From: Deltaproteobacteria bacterium SG8_13
GTDB lineage: Bacteria > Desulfobacterota > Desulfobacteria > Desulfobacterales > SG8-13
DNA length: 47,362 nt
NCBI GenBank assembly: GCA_001303025.1
Contig: LJNK01000021.1
Span: forward strand, 1-47,362
Direction of reading: 5' to 3'
Numbering within the stretch: the first letter of the stretch is position 1; each line of letters starts with the position of its first letter. Of the stretch, positions 38,520-46,268 are shown one piece after another. The notes beneath the pieces are model-generated. The model was not told the DNA's origin. It saw nothing but the letters and a program-made list of their open reading frames with translations, and searched no databases. The position numbers and the translations under genes are program-made.

Positions 38520-39727
38520 GAGTCCTCTTTTATGCCCCGATCGGCCAGTCGGTACAAGAAAAAAGGTCCGGCGACGCAACCGAGTGCCATGCACACAAAC
38601 CCCATACCCCATTGAATGGCTGGGAACGGCCGGAACAGATCGAGCACGATTCCGACCGCAAGGGGACCGAGGAAGGCGGCCCCGAATCCGACCGCGGAAT
38701 GCAATGCCAGGGTCATTCCGCGGTAGCCGGCCGGAGCGGATTTTACCGCACCGGCCGTCAGTGCTGCCGAATCACCCACCAAAACGGCGCCGTACAGAAC
38801 GCAAAGAGCGGACAGCAGCCAAAAAGGCAGCGCGGGATTGAATCCGATGGTCACGCACAGCAGGCATGAAAACACCATAATGGCGGTGATCGTTCTTCGG
38901 CGTCCGAATCGGCGGGCGGCCTCGTTTCCGAAAATGCTGGCGGGCAGACCGATCAGACTTAGTGCAAACGCAATCCGGGTGGCGCTCGGTTGAAAGCTGC
39001 CGGCCGGCTGCAGGCTTTGGCTGTAGACCAAATAGGCGACAATCCATGTGCGCAGCCCGAAAAGTTCCCACATGTGGGCGGCATATCCCAGGATATAGGC
39101 CAAGGTCTGTCGACTTTTCAGAACCGGACGACTGTCGAAAAGGTATCCGGTTTGCTCATTTTCAGGGGTGGCTTTCGACGCCGGGACTGCAAGTGCGGTA
39201 ATCAGAAGCGCAACGGCGGAACAAACACCGGCAGCACCGAATGCCCAGCGCCAGTTGATCCAAGCGGTTATCTCGCCGCTGAGGTAAAAGGAAAGGGCAA
39301 TGCCCATACCGAATGATGCGGTGTAAAAGGAGACAAACCGGGACTGAAGGGGACCCTCGGTGTTGTCGCTGACGATTTTTAGACCCGGCATGTAGATCCC
39401 GGCTAAGCTGACGCCGGTGGAAAAGCGCAGCAGGGCTGCCGACCAGAAACCCTGCGCCAGCAGGGCGAACGTCAATGAGGAGACGCACCCCACGGCAGAG
39501 CCGATCGCCAGGATCCGGCGTGCGTCGACACGATCGGTGGCACTGACCAGAATCGGTACGGCGGCGATGTACCCGGCATAGTACACCGCACTGATCCATC
39601 CGGCTTCGGTATGGTTCAGCTGCCAGATGTGCTGGAAGGTGGGAAGCAGAGCCGGGAAGGTGGCAATGCCGATGAGCCCCAACACTTCGACCAGGCAAAG
39701 TAGCAACGTTATCCGGAGAGGGGACAT
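38516..39727 (-). CDS. Major facilitator superfamily transporter
   Basis: A 403-residue inner-membrane transporter with about 12 hydrophobic segments. Helix 1 starts LLLCLVEVLGLIGIATFPAL. The loop between helices 2 and 3 has the MFS-like basic motif ATDRVDARRIL, and the equivalent in the second half is EAARRFGRRRT. The substrate is not evident. Its stop overlaps the acylase start, which suggests that the transporter moves the acylase substrate or product. The ribosome binding site before 39727 is poor. The gene lies 223 bases after the sigma-54 regulator stop on the same strand. Confidence 0.88.
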   Translation of the reverse strand: MSPLRITLLLCLVEVLGLIGIATFPALLPTFQHIWQLNHTEAGWISAVYYAGYIAAVPILVSATDRVDARRILAIGSAVGCVSSLTFALLAQGFWSAALLRFSTGVSLAGIYMPGLKIVSDNTEGPLQSRFVSFYTASFGMGIALSFYLSGEITAWINWRWAFGAAGVCSAVALLITALAVPASKATPENEQTGYLFDSRPVLKSRQTLAYILGYAAHMWELFGLRTWIVAYLVYSQSLQPAGSFQPSATRIAFALSLIGLPASIFGNEAARRFGRRRTITAIMVFSCLLCVTIGFNPALPFWLLSALCVLYGAVLVGDSAALTAGAVKSAPAGYRGMTLALHSAVGFGAAFLGPLAVGIVLDLFRPFPAIQWGMGFVCMALGCVAGPFFLYRLADRGIKEDS

Positions 39728-39934
39728 GCGATAAGGATCGTCGATGGCTGTTCAGACTCCCGATAGAACCAGACGCTTTGAATCACCGCTGTTTCTGCAA
39801 CAATGCGGTTGCAACAATTACTTTGCCTGCGGCGGTAGAAGCAAGCAGCAGAAAGTGATCCGATACCAGCGTATGCTCCGTGAGCACGAACGGGTGCATC
39901 GGATGGGTGCGCTGTCCGATGCGTCGATGGAAGC

Positions 39935-39957
39935 CCGGTGAGAAAAAGCCTCACCGG
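39935..39957 (-). terminator. Stem-loop across the response regulator stop codon
   Basis: CCGGTGAG (39935-39942) and CTCACCGG (39950-39957) form a perfect eight-pair stem with a seven-base loop. The stop codon of the sigma-54 regulator lies within the stem. There is no T-run after it, so it may be a weak terminator or a 3' stability hairpin. Confidence 0.4.
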
Positions 39958-41345
39958 TTCCGGAATTCTTCCGGCCTGATATTGAATCTTCGCATAATCT
40001 GCTGCAACGACTGACGCTCGAGCCCGCAGCTCGCAGCGGCACGGGACACGTTTCCGTTGTGCGCTGAGAGCAGGTGGGAGATGTAGCTGTGATTGAAGCG
40101 GACCAGTGCCTGCTCTTTGGCCTCTTTGTAAGAAAGACCCGGGTTCGGCTTCGCGGTGTTGCTTGCAGGATCGATTGCCGGCCCGATCTCCATGTCCGCC
40201 GGCTTGATTTCGTCGGCAGCTGAAAAAAGTATCCCCCGCATGATCCGATTTTCAAGTTCCCGGACGTTTCCTTCCCAGCGGTAGTGTCGCATCGTCTCCA
40301 GCAGTTCGGGCGATAGCTTTTTTAGCGGCTTGTTCAACTTTACGCACTGTTTCTCCAGAATGTGATTGGCTATCAGCGCGATGTCTTCGGGGTGCTCTCG
40401 CAGCGGTGGCAGGCGGATTGGCAGCACATTCAGGCGGTAGTAGAAGTCTTCGCGAAATTCCATCCGGCGGATCTTGTCTTCGAGGTTCTGATTGGTCGAG
40501 GCGATAATGCGTACGTCAACGGATATCGACTTGGTATCGCCCAGCGGTTTGATTTCTTTTTCCTGCAGTACCCGCAATAATTTGGTCTGAATCGTCGGGC
40601 TGATGTCGCCGATTTCGTCCAGAAAAATCGTGCCGCCTTCTGCTTCCTGGAACAGGCCGATTTTGTTCTGCGACGCATGGGTAAAAGCGCCTTTTTTGTA
40701 GCCGAACAGCTCGCTTTCCAAGATGTTCTCGGGCACGGTGGGGCAGTTGACCGCCACAAATGCCTTCTGGCTCCGGGGGCTCAGGTTGTGAACCGCTCGG
40801 GCCGCGAGTTCCTTTCCGGTTCCCGATTCACCGGTAATCAGCACAGTCAGGTCGTTTTTGGCGACCATCTGGATCGTTTCGTAAACCCGGTTCATGGCCG
40901 CACTTTTGCCGACAATGTTTTCGAACACTTCGTTTCCGCGGCACTCCTCCTGAAGCCGCTGGTTTTCACGGACCAGACGGCTTCTCTCCAGGGCTTTTTC
41001 GAGCCGGACCACCAGCGTTTCGTGGTCGAAAGGTTTGGTGATGAAATCATAAGCGCCGCGACGTATGGACTGAACCGCATAGTCGATGTTGCCGTGGGCG
41101 GTCATCATCACGACCGTCAACTCCGGGTTGTCGCGCTTGATTAACTCCAGCAGCTCCAGGCCGTCCATCTCCGGCATTTTGATGTCCGCCAGAACCAGGT
41201 CAAAGCGGTCTCGGGCCAGCCGCTGCAGGGCGGACCGGCCGGAGGATGTCGTCTCGATTCGACACCGCAGATCCGGTTCGAGGCTGCGCTTCAGCAGCTG
41301 AAGCATGTCTTTCTCGTCATCGACTATGAGAATGGAAACGGACAT
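39951..41345 (-). CDS. NtrC-family sigma-54 response regulator
   Basis: A 464-residue activator. REC domain with D54 in LVLADIKMPEMDG and K104 in FITKPF; AAA+ domain with Walker A GESGTGKE near residue 172, Walker B TIFLDEIGD near residue 239, and arginine-finger region FREDFYYRLNVLPIRLPPLR; a C-terminal Fis-type helix-turn-helix (NVSRAAASCGLERQSLQQIM). The sigma-54 contact loop reads GAFTHA (219-224) instead of GAFTGA. Its first 29 bases overlap the end of the kinase gene, so the two form a pair. Likely targets are the two -24/-12 promoters in the 45556-46268 intergenic region. Confidence 0.95.
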   Translation of the reverse strand: MSVSILIVDDEKDMLQLLKRSLEPDLRCRIETTSSGRSALQRLARDRFDLVLADIKMPEMDGLELLELIKRDNPELTVVMMTAHGNIDYAVQSIRRGAYDFITKPFDHETLVVRLEKALERSRLVRENQRLQEECRGNEVFENIVGKSAAMNRVYETIQMVAKNDLTVLITGESGTGKELAARAVHNLSPRSQKAFVAVNCPTVPENILESELFGYKKGAFTHASQNKIGLFQEAEGGTIFLDEIGDISPTIQTKLLRVLQEKEIKPLGDTKSISVDVRIIASTNQNLEDKIRRMEFREDFYYRLNVLPIRLPPLREHPEDIALIANHILEKQCVKLNKPLKKLSPELLETMRHYRWEGNVRELENRIMRGILFSAADEIKPADMEIGPAIDPASNTAKPNPGLSYKEAKEQALVRFNHSYISHLLSAHNGNVSRAAASCGLERQSLQQIMRRFNIRPEEFRNR

Positions 41346-42858
41346 CGGATACTTCCCTCGAGGAGGCCATCACCGGCAGAAGGATGGTGAACGTCGAGCC
41401 TTTACCGGCCCTGCTTTCTACAAGGATTTCGCCGCCGTGGTTTTTGATGATCCCGTAGCTGACGCTCAGACCCAGGCCGGTTCCTTCTCCGGTGGTTTTG
41501 GTGGTGAAAAATGGATCAAAAATGCGGGAAAGGTTCTTCTTCTCAATGCCATAGCCGTTATCCGCAATTGATATTTCGATCTGACGCTCGGCGATGTGAT
41601 AGCGGGTGGAAAGAGACAGCACGCCCGTATCACCGATCGCGTGCTTTGCATTCATGATCAAGTTCATAAATACCTGTTTGATCTTCTTTTCGTCAAGAAG
41701 CATTTCCGGGGCGCGCGGGTCATATTTTTTACGAATTTCTATCCGGTCGAGATCGGCGTGTTGCTGCACGAATTTCAACACGTCTTCGATAGCTTCGTCG
41801 ATTCGAATCAAATCCTCTCTAGCTGGGGATGTGCGGGAAAAATTCAGCAGGTCTTCGACGATGGTTTTGCAGTTGCGGACCTGCTTTTCGATGGTTTTTA
41901 AATCCTGCAGCCTTTCCGAATTCTGTTTCTCGTCCCGGATCAGCAACTGGGTATATCCGAGGATAATTCCGAGCGGGTTGTTGATCTCATGCGCGATGCC
42001 GGCGGAGAGTTGCCCGATGGACGCGAGTTTATCGGCCTGGGCAATCTGCTCTTCGATCAGTCTTCGGTTTTCGATGTCCTTGATCAGAAAATGGATCATC
42101 GGTTCATGTCCGGAAGGTCCGCTGTCCAGGCTGCCGCTGAGCAGTGAATGAATGTAGCGCTGATCCCTGTGCAGTAATTCTATCTCGACATTGGAAACAA
42201 AGCCCTTGTCTTCGATGGAGGCCTTGACCACCTGCCAGTCGGTCTCACTGGCCAAAAACCCTGCGATGGGTTTACCGACAAACGAGGCTTCCGACCGGTC
42301 GTAACCCAGTATTTGGTATCCCGCAGGATTGATGTTTAAAATGCTTCCGCTTCGGGAAGTCACCACGATCATATCGCGAGATACTTCGAATATCCTCCGG
42401 TAGTTGTGTTCCGAGCGGGCCAGCTCTTCGGTGCGCTCGGTAATCAGGCTTTCAAGATTCTGATTCAGGTACAGCAGTTCATCGCGGGTGGATTGCAGCG
42501 TTTGCTTGTCTTTGAGGATCTGTCGATAGATTTTCCAGATCCTCTCAAAAAAAAGCGTCACCGCCCCGACGAAGACGAAAGTCAAGGTGTTGATTGCGCC
42601 GCTGAAAGGCTGAATGGGCGCCCATACAGACCCATGTCCGCTGATAACCAGGACTTGTTTGAGAATGTGACCTGCGGAGCGGGATATGGCAAAGCACGAC
42701 AGGCCGATGCAAACCAGCAGCAGGTAGGTCCAGATCACATTGTTACGGTCCCGGTTTCGCAATTTGCGCACGATGTGCAGGCAGAGGAAGGAGTATACGA
42801 TCATCAGCGTTGAGCCGATCAGGTCAATGGACCATATGGGCAGCGAGTAGAGCGTCAT
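41317..42858 (-). CDS. Membrane sensor histidine kinase with PAS domain
   Basis: A 513-residue kinase. Three hydrophobic segments (about 7-30, 42-70 and 85-110) form an integral-membrane sensor without a large periplasmic loop. A coiled coil (about 115-155), a PAS domain (about 155-275), HisKA with H290 in IAHEINNPLGIILGY and an ATPase domain follow (N box NLIMNAKHAI, G1 IADNGYGIEKK, F box IFDPFFTTK, G2 GTGLGLSVSYGI). The ATG has GGGAG eight bases upstream and overlaps the stop of the upstream membrane-protein gene as ATGA; the 3' end overlaps the regulator. The three genes form one sensory unit. Confidence 0.94.
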   Translation of the reverse strand: MTLYSLPIWSIDLIGSTLMIVYSFLCLHIVRKLRNRDRNNVIWTYLLLVCIGLSCFAISRSAGHILKQVLVISGHGSVWAPIQPFSGAINTLTFVFVGAVTLFFERIWKIYRQILKDKQTLQSTRDELLYLNQNLESLITERTEELARSEHNYRRIFEVSRDMIVVTSRSGSILNINPAGYQILGYDRSEASFVGKPIAGFLASETDWQVVKASIEDKGFVSNVEIELLHRDQRYIHSLLSGSLDSGPSGHEPMIHFLIKDIENRRLIEEQIAQADKLASIGQLSAGIAHEINNPLGIILGYTQLLIRDEKQNSERLQDLKTIEKQVRNCKTIVEDLLNFSRTSPAREDLIRIDEAIEDVLKFVQQHADLDRIEIRKKYDPRAPEMLLDEKKIKQVFMNLIMNAKHAIGDTGVLSLSTRYHIAERQIEISIADNGYGIEKKNLSRIFDPFFTTKTTGEGTGLGLSVSYGIIKNHGGEILVESRAGKGSTFTILLPVMASSREVSDVRFHSHSR

Positions 42859-43337
42859 GACGGCACTCCCGCTGATGATTCCGGCCGATCTCTGTCGAGC
42901 AGGCGCCTGAGTCCGACGTAGAGAAAAACAAGGGCCGGCACGCACAACAGGTGGTCAAGTTTGGCAATGTAGTAAACAAGTTTAACGGCATTGTGATCAA
43001 AAGCATCGGTCAAACGAATCTTCCACAGGCCGATTCTCTGCACTTCAATCAACTCAAACTGATCGTCCAGAGCGTGCACCAGCAAGGTGTCGACATTCCA
43101 CAGGATGAAGAACAGGGCCGAGTATTGGATCATTCTCCAGCCCGGGTCGCGTACCAGCCCTCTGTCGCGAAGCCAGTAGATCAGGCTGCCCATGGCAAAC
43201 AGAAAAAAGAGGTGGGCGAACTGGTGGGCGTAGACCCCTTCAATGCCGCCATGCCCCTGGGTGGCCAGTGCCGGCTGTGTGCCGAAAAATACCGTCAGAA
43301 AGACAGTCCATCCGATTGTTGATCGCCATGTTCGCAT
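42855..43337 (-). CDS. Small histidine-bearing membrane protein, possible sensor subunit
   Basis: A 160-residue protein of unrecognised family. A signal peptide (cleavage probably after ALA, near residue 27) is followed by THGH-like residues written here as TQGHGGIEGVYAHQFAHLF, then about three more membrane segments (FLFAMGSLIYWL, MIQYSALFFILWNV, HLLCVPALVFLYVGL). Several histidines (HGG, AHQFAH, VHAL, DHN) could bind a metal or heme, which is only inference. The stop overlaps the kinase ATG, so tight coupling and physical partnership with the kinase are likely. The start at 43337 has no strong ribosome binding site. Confidence 0.75.
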   Translation of the reverse strand: MRTWRSTIGWTVFLTVFFGTQPALATQGHGGIEGVYAHQFAHLFFLFAMGSLIYWLRDRGLVRDPGWRMIQYSALFFILWNVDTLLVHALDDQFELIEVQRIGLWKIRLTDAFDHNAVKLVYYIAKLDHLLCVPALVFLYVGLRRLLDRDRPESSAGVPS

Positions 43338-43652
43338 AAGAGAGGGTACCTGTCGTGCTGCCCGCCTGTAAGATGCAGGCAGAGGGGAAGGTCGATTTTC
43401 CGGCTGCAGCGATGCGGCGCTGGCCGCACCGGGGTTTTTCACCCGGCAGTCGTCAGCCACTTTCTCGATTCGCTCGGGGGCCGGATCGAACAAGCGGTTG
43501 CCCGCAGTGTTTTGCGAATTCGAACTCTGGTCTACCACAGATGCGATACCAGGGCAAGGTCTGCCGGGGGGGCGGAAAACGGAGCAAACCGGCGACAAGC
43601 GGGCTATGGCCGCCCGTTCGGTTTCCGCTGACCGCCGCCGGCACGCAGAAAA
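43338..43652. other. Intergenic stretch before the sensory unit
   Basis: No gene is visible in these 315 bases. GCCTG (43364-43368) pairs with CAGGC (43376-43380) 27 bases before the small membrane-protein start on the minus strand. I find no sigma-54-type element here, so the sensory genes may have their own sigma-70 promoter or be read from upstream. Confidence 0.4.
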
Positions 43653-44237
43653 CTATGGGGAGGCGACAGCGTTGGAGGCGTCCTTTTTGTCGTATGCGGA
43701 AAGCTGTTGTTGAACCCCGCGGAAGTAGGGCAGCCAGGGGCGCATGTATTTAAAAAAGATGCGGCATAGGATGTACAGCGGGATGAAGGTGAAGGTGTAT
43801 CCGACACCATCGACGAATACCAGGTTCAACGGAAAGACCACGTCGAACGTGACGTCCTGAAAGCGGGTTTGCATCCAGCCCAGGGCAAACGGGATGGGCC
43901 ACAAAATTCCTGCCGAATAGGCCACCATCGTAAAGAAGTGCTTCCCCCAGACATCGGTCGCTTGCTTGTTCAAATACTTGTATTGATCCTTGTTGCCGAC
44001 CCGGTATGCCTCCATGGAGAGCCTTTCTTTTTCCTTCATCTCCCTGGACATCGAGTCCAGGTAGGTCTGGTTGAAACGGATGGCCAAAGAGACGCTCAGT
44101 TCGCCGACGATCACACACAAAAATGCCAGGACCATCGTGCCGATGAAATAATCGATCAGACTCGCCCCTGTGATTCTGTAAAACAGAATCAAAAACGCAT
44201 CGGCATGATAGAAAAACGTGTCTAAGAAGGCGTGCAT
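43653..44237 (-). CDS. Integral membrane protein of unknown function
   Basis: A 194-residue protein with hydrophobic segments at about residues 8-50, 102-122 and 137-162. A charged cytoplasmic-looking stretch between them (LDSMSREMKEKERLSMEAYR, then GNKDQYKYLNKQATDVWGKH) could form a helical pair. The topology of helix, charged hairpin and further helices recalls the DUF106/EMC3/YidC group, but I cannot confirm the homology by eye. GGAG precedes the ATG. It follows the TauE gene on the same strand after a 172-base gap containing a stem-loop and probably acts with it. Confidence 0.7.
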   Translation of the reverse strand: MHAFLDTFFYHADAFLILFYRITGASLIDYFIGTMVLAFLCVIVGELSVSLAIRFNQTYLDSMSREMKEKERLSMEAYRVGNKDQYKYLNKQATDVWGKHFFTMVAYSAGILWPIPFALGWMQTRFQDVTFDVVFPLNLVFVDGVGYTFTFIPLYILCRIFFKYMRPWLPYFRGVQQQLSAYDKKDASNAVASP

Positions 44238-44346
44238 CGCAGTTCTCCGATAAGAAGCGGTTTGCGTATCTCTGTCTGAAATATGAAAGGATCCGGGATC
44301 CGCCTCATGTTTACGGTTTTGTCTGAAAATATGTCGACCGGTTGGT

Positions 44347-44384
44347 GTTCAGGGCCGGCCCCAGAACGGCTGTCGACCCTGAAC
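44347..44384 (-). other. Intercistronic stem-loop after the TauE gene
   Basis: GTTCAGGG (44347-44354) and CCCTGAAC (44377-44384) form an eight-pair stem around a 22-base loop that itself contains the self-complementary GGCCGGCC. It begins 26 bases after the TauE stop. No T-tract follows, so it could process or protect the transcript, or lower expression of the next gene relative to TauE. Confidence 0.5.
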
Positions 44385-44409
44385 CCGCGCGGCAGCTGCA
44401 GAGGGCAGT

Positions 44410-45555
44410 TTATATGATGCTGATTCCGAAAAACCCTCGCAAGGTGTATCTCAGGCCGATGAATATGGCCAGCGCAATGAATATGCCTTTCAATACCTTG
44501 GCCGGGATGTACTTGCCGGTCCTCGGGCCGATCATGGAGCCGATGAAGATGCCGATCAACTCCATGCCGATCAGCGACCAGTGCACCATCACCCCCTTTA
44601 ACACCATGAAGTTGAAAATGGCAAAGATCATGCCGATCAGCACGGACAGGGCCGATGTTCCCGCTACGACAAACATGGGCAGACCCACCACGCTCGTCAG
44701 GAAGGGGACATACAAAAATCCGCCGCCGATGCCCAGAAAAGAGGCAATCGCCGAGATAAAAAAACCGCCGACGAAAGCCCAAACAGGGCTGAAGGTAAAT
44801 GTTTGGCCGAAAAAGGAAATTTCGGTTTTGGCCAGACTCCACTTGACGGTCTTAACGCCCTGGTCCTCTATTTTGCCTTTTCCTTTGATGGTTTCTTCAA
44901 AGGCCTTGGCGGCCGCCTGAGCGCCCTTTTTAGAGGCCTGTCCTTTCGGCGTCATCTCGTAGATCATGAACCCGCCGATAACAAATACGCACAAACCGAA
45001 CCAGCCCTGGTACTGGGAGAATTTGATCTTACCGGCGGTGGTAAAGACCACCAGCAGGGTTGCAAAAAGGGCGCCTGCCCCTAAAAATAACCCAAGGGCC
45101 GGTACCAGCCGTTTTTGCCGATGGTAGTTGAAGCTCGATACCAGTGCGGAAAGGCCGACGAGCCACTGGTTGGAAACCCGGATGCTGTCGGTAATGAATT
45201 TGTTCAGCGCGGGAGCCGACGATTTGAATGTTTTCGCGTAAGATCCCAGACCGTAGATGGTCATGTGGCCCACGCCGGCCATAATACCGCCGAATGCGCC
45301 AACGGTTGAAAAGATCCATCCCACCCAGATGGCCCACAGCAGCCCGATGATGGGGTTGAGCTGCGGCCCCCCCGGAATGCCGAGGTACCCTTTGGCTCCG
45401 GTGGTATCGATCTGCCCCTCTTCCGTGCCCTTGGCCGCCGCATTGATGGCTTCCTCCAGCGAGCCGGCTTCCGCCGAATTTGCCAGCACCAGCGGAGCGG
45501 CAACCAGCGCTGCCAGGGCCATCACGAGAAAAACGATCTTGACATGTTTCTGCAT
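44410..45555 (-). CDS. TauE/SafE-family permease
   Basis: A 381-residue inner-membrane protein of the sulfite exporter TauE/SafE family. An N-terminal signal-like segment (about 6-26) is followed by a periplasmic stretch (about 28-65), then about eight helices. The two half-motifs of the family are visible: VGAFGGIMAGVGHMTIYGLG near residue 84 and FLGIGGGFLYVPFLTSVVGLPMFVVAGTSAL near residues 275-305, split around the membrane. Family members export sulfite, sulfoacetate or related organosulfur anions. The start has GGAGGAGG seven bases upstream. It is the first gene after a sigma-54-type promoter on the minus strand. Confidence 0.92.
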   Translation of the reverse strand: MQKHVKIVFLVMALAALVAAPLVLANSAEAGSLEEAINAAAKGTEEGQIDTTGAKGYLGIPGGPQLNPIIGLLWAIWVGWIFSTVGAFGGIMAGVGHMTIYGLGSYAKTFKSSAPALNKFITDSIRVSNQWLVGLSALVSSFNYHRQKRLVPALGLFLGAGALFATLLVVFTTAGKIKFSQYQGWFGLCVFVIGGFMIYEMTPKGQASKKGAQAAAKAFEETIKGKGKIEDQGVKTVKWSLAKTEISFFGQTFTFSPVWAFVGGFFISAIASFLGIGGGFLYVPFLTSVVGLPMFVVAGTSALSVLIGMIFAIFNFMVLKGVMVHWSLIGMELIGIFIGSMIGPRTGKYIPAKVLKGIFIALAIFIGLRYTLRGFFGISII

Positions 45556-45692
45556 AAATCTACCTCCTCCAGGATGATATGGTTTTCGGGGGAGCTGGTT
45601 CGTCCGGCCAACGCACGGAGTTGCAGAATCCATGCAGGATCGGCCCGGCCGAAGTTGAAAACGGCACCTGCAACGACAATCGTCTCCCCCCG

Positions 45693-45708
45693 TGCAACTA
45701 GGCTGCCT
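45693..45708 (-). promoter_or_regulatory. Sigma-54-type promoter for the TauE unit
   Basis: The minus strand reads AGGCAGCCTAGTTGCA. GG and GC are ten bases apart, as needed for -24/-12, with GGCA and TTGCA matching the consensus TGGCAC-N5-TTGCA. The predicted start is near 45682, which gives a leader of about 127 bases to the TauE ATG. Confidence 0.65.
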
Positions 45709-45934
45709 TGCTTATAGCAATCGATGTGCCATCCATTCCGGGCGGATCGAACGGTTTGGCCGGCAGGTCGTGTCGAATGCCGACCGATTTTAATTTCATC
45801 ATTATTTCAGAATGTTGTGTGCATATTCCCGGGTGTGGGGCTTCCGCTGCAAACGGCAGCTCGATTCGGGGCAGCACCGAAGATGCCGACACGCAGTAGT
45901 GGGAAAAACAGGCAGGTTTCATAAAAAAGCAATA

Positions 45935-46002
45935 ATCCCAAACGGTTGGTAAGATGCAGTAAAAATATTGCAGTGCAGTAAAAATAATGCACTTATTGGG
46001 AT
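45935..46002. promoter_or_regulatory. Tandem TGCA-N10-TGCA dyads, candidate activator sites
   Basis: TGCAGTAAAAATATTGCA (45955-45972) and TGCAGTAAAAATAATGCA (45974-45991) repeat with a 19-base period, close to two helical turns. ATCCCAA (45935-45941) and TTGGGAT (45996-46002) flank them as inverted arms. They lie about 160-180 bases before the predicted plus-strand start, a normal enhancer distance for an NtrC-type protein. Confidence 0.55.
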
Positions 46003-46017
46003 GCCGTCGGTGCTCCG

Positions 46018-46036
46018 TTCCCGGGATAACCGGGAA
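46018..46036. promoter_or_regulatory. Perfect 19-base palindrome
   Basis: TTCCCGG and CCGGGAA flank GATAA. The centre is about 117 bases upstream of the predicted plus-strand sigma-54 start. It could be a second activator site, an operator or a cruciform. Confidence 0.5.
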
Positions 46037-46117
46037 GATACAAGAAAACTATTTGAAATTATTATATAATTATATTTTTAAATATTGGGAGCGAACCGGC
46101 CGCCGTTCTGGTTTCTG

Positions 46118-46133
46118 TGGTATGAATATTGCT
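46118..46133 (+). promoter_or_regulatory. Sigma-54-type promoter for the molybdoenzyme
   Basis: TGGTATGAATATTGCT matches 10 of the 12 fixed positions of the -24/-12 consensus with correct GG-N10-GC spacing. The predicted start is near 46144, giving a leader of about 125 bases. That is almost the same length as for the TauE transcript on the other strand. Confidence 0.7.
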
Positions 46134-46268
46134 AATTGATGGGTTTTTTAAGACAACGACACGGTTGCGGGGCAGGTTGCGTGGTAACGACTGCCTGAAT
46201 CGGCTGCGGTTCGGTAAATGACCTGTGGGGCCGCCCCAAACAATAAAACCCAACTGGAGGAAGTGACA

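Larger units (their letters stand above)
45556..46268. other. Divergent regulatory region
   Basis: This 713-base region separates the TauE gene from the molybdoenzyme gene and holds no convincing gene. Short open frames on both strands lack ribosome binding sites. It contains two opposite -24/-12 elements, two tandem dyads, a 19-base palindrome, an AT-rich block (46050-46085) and a GC hairpin, GGGGC/GCCCC near 46227. Confidence 0.7.

Noticed and set aside
36630..38615. Long plus-strand open frame opposite the acylase gene
   Set aside because: It is antisense to a well-supported Ntn hydrolase with intact motifs. High GC bias creates such mirror frames. It has no ribosome binding site or recognisable domain.
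45943..45958. A third GG-N10-GC element on the plus strand
   Set aside because: Spacing fits but only the core GG and TGCA match; the CA and TT positions do not.
45955..45991. CRISPR-like repeats
   Set aside because: Only two 18-base units with a one-base gap and no spacers or cas genes. Better read as regulator sites.
46053..46081. Sigma-70 promoter in the AT-rich block before the molybdoenzyme
   Set aside because: TTGAAA is present but no good -10 lies at 16-18 bases; the nearby -24/-12 element is far stronger.
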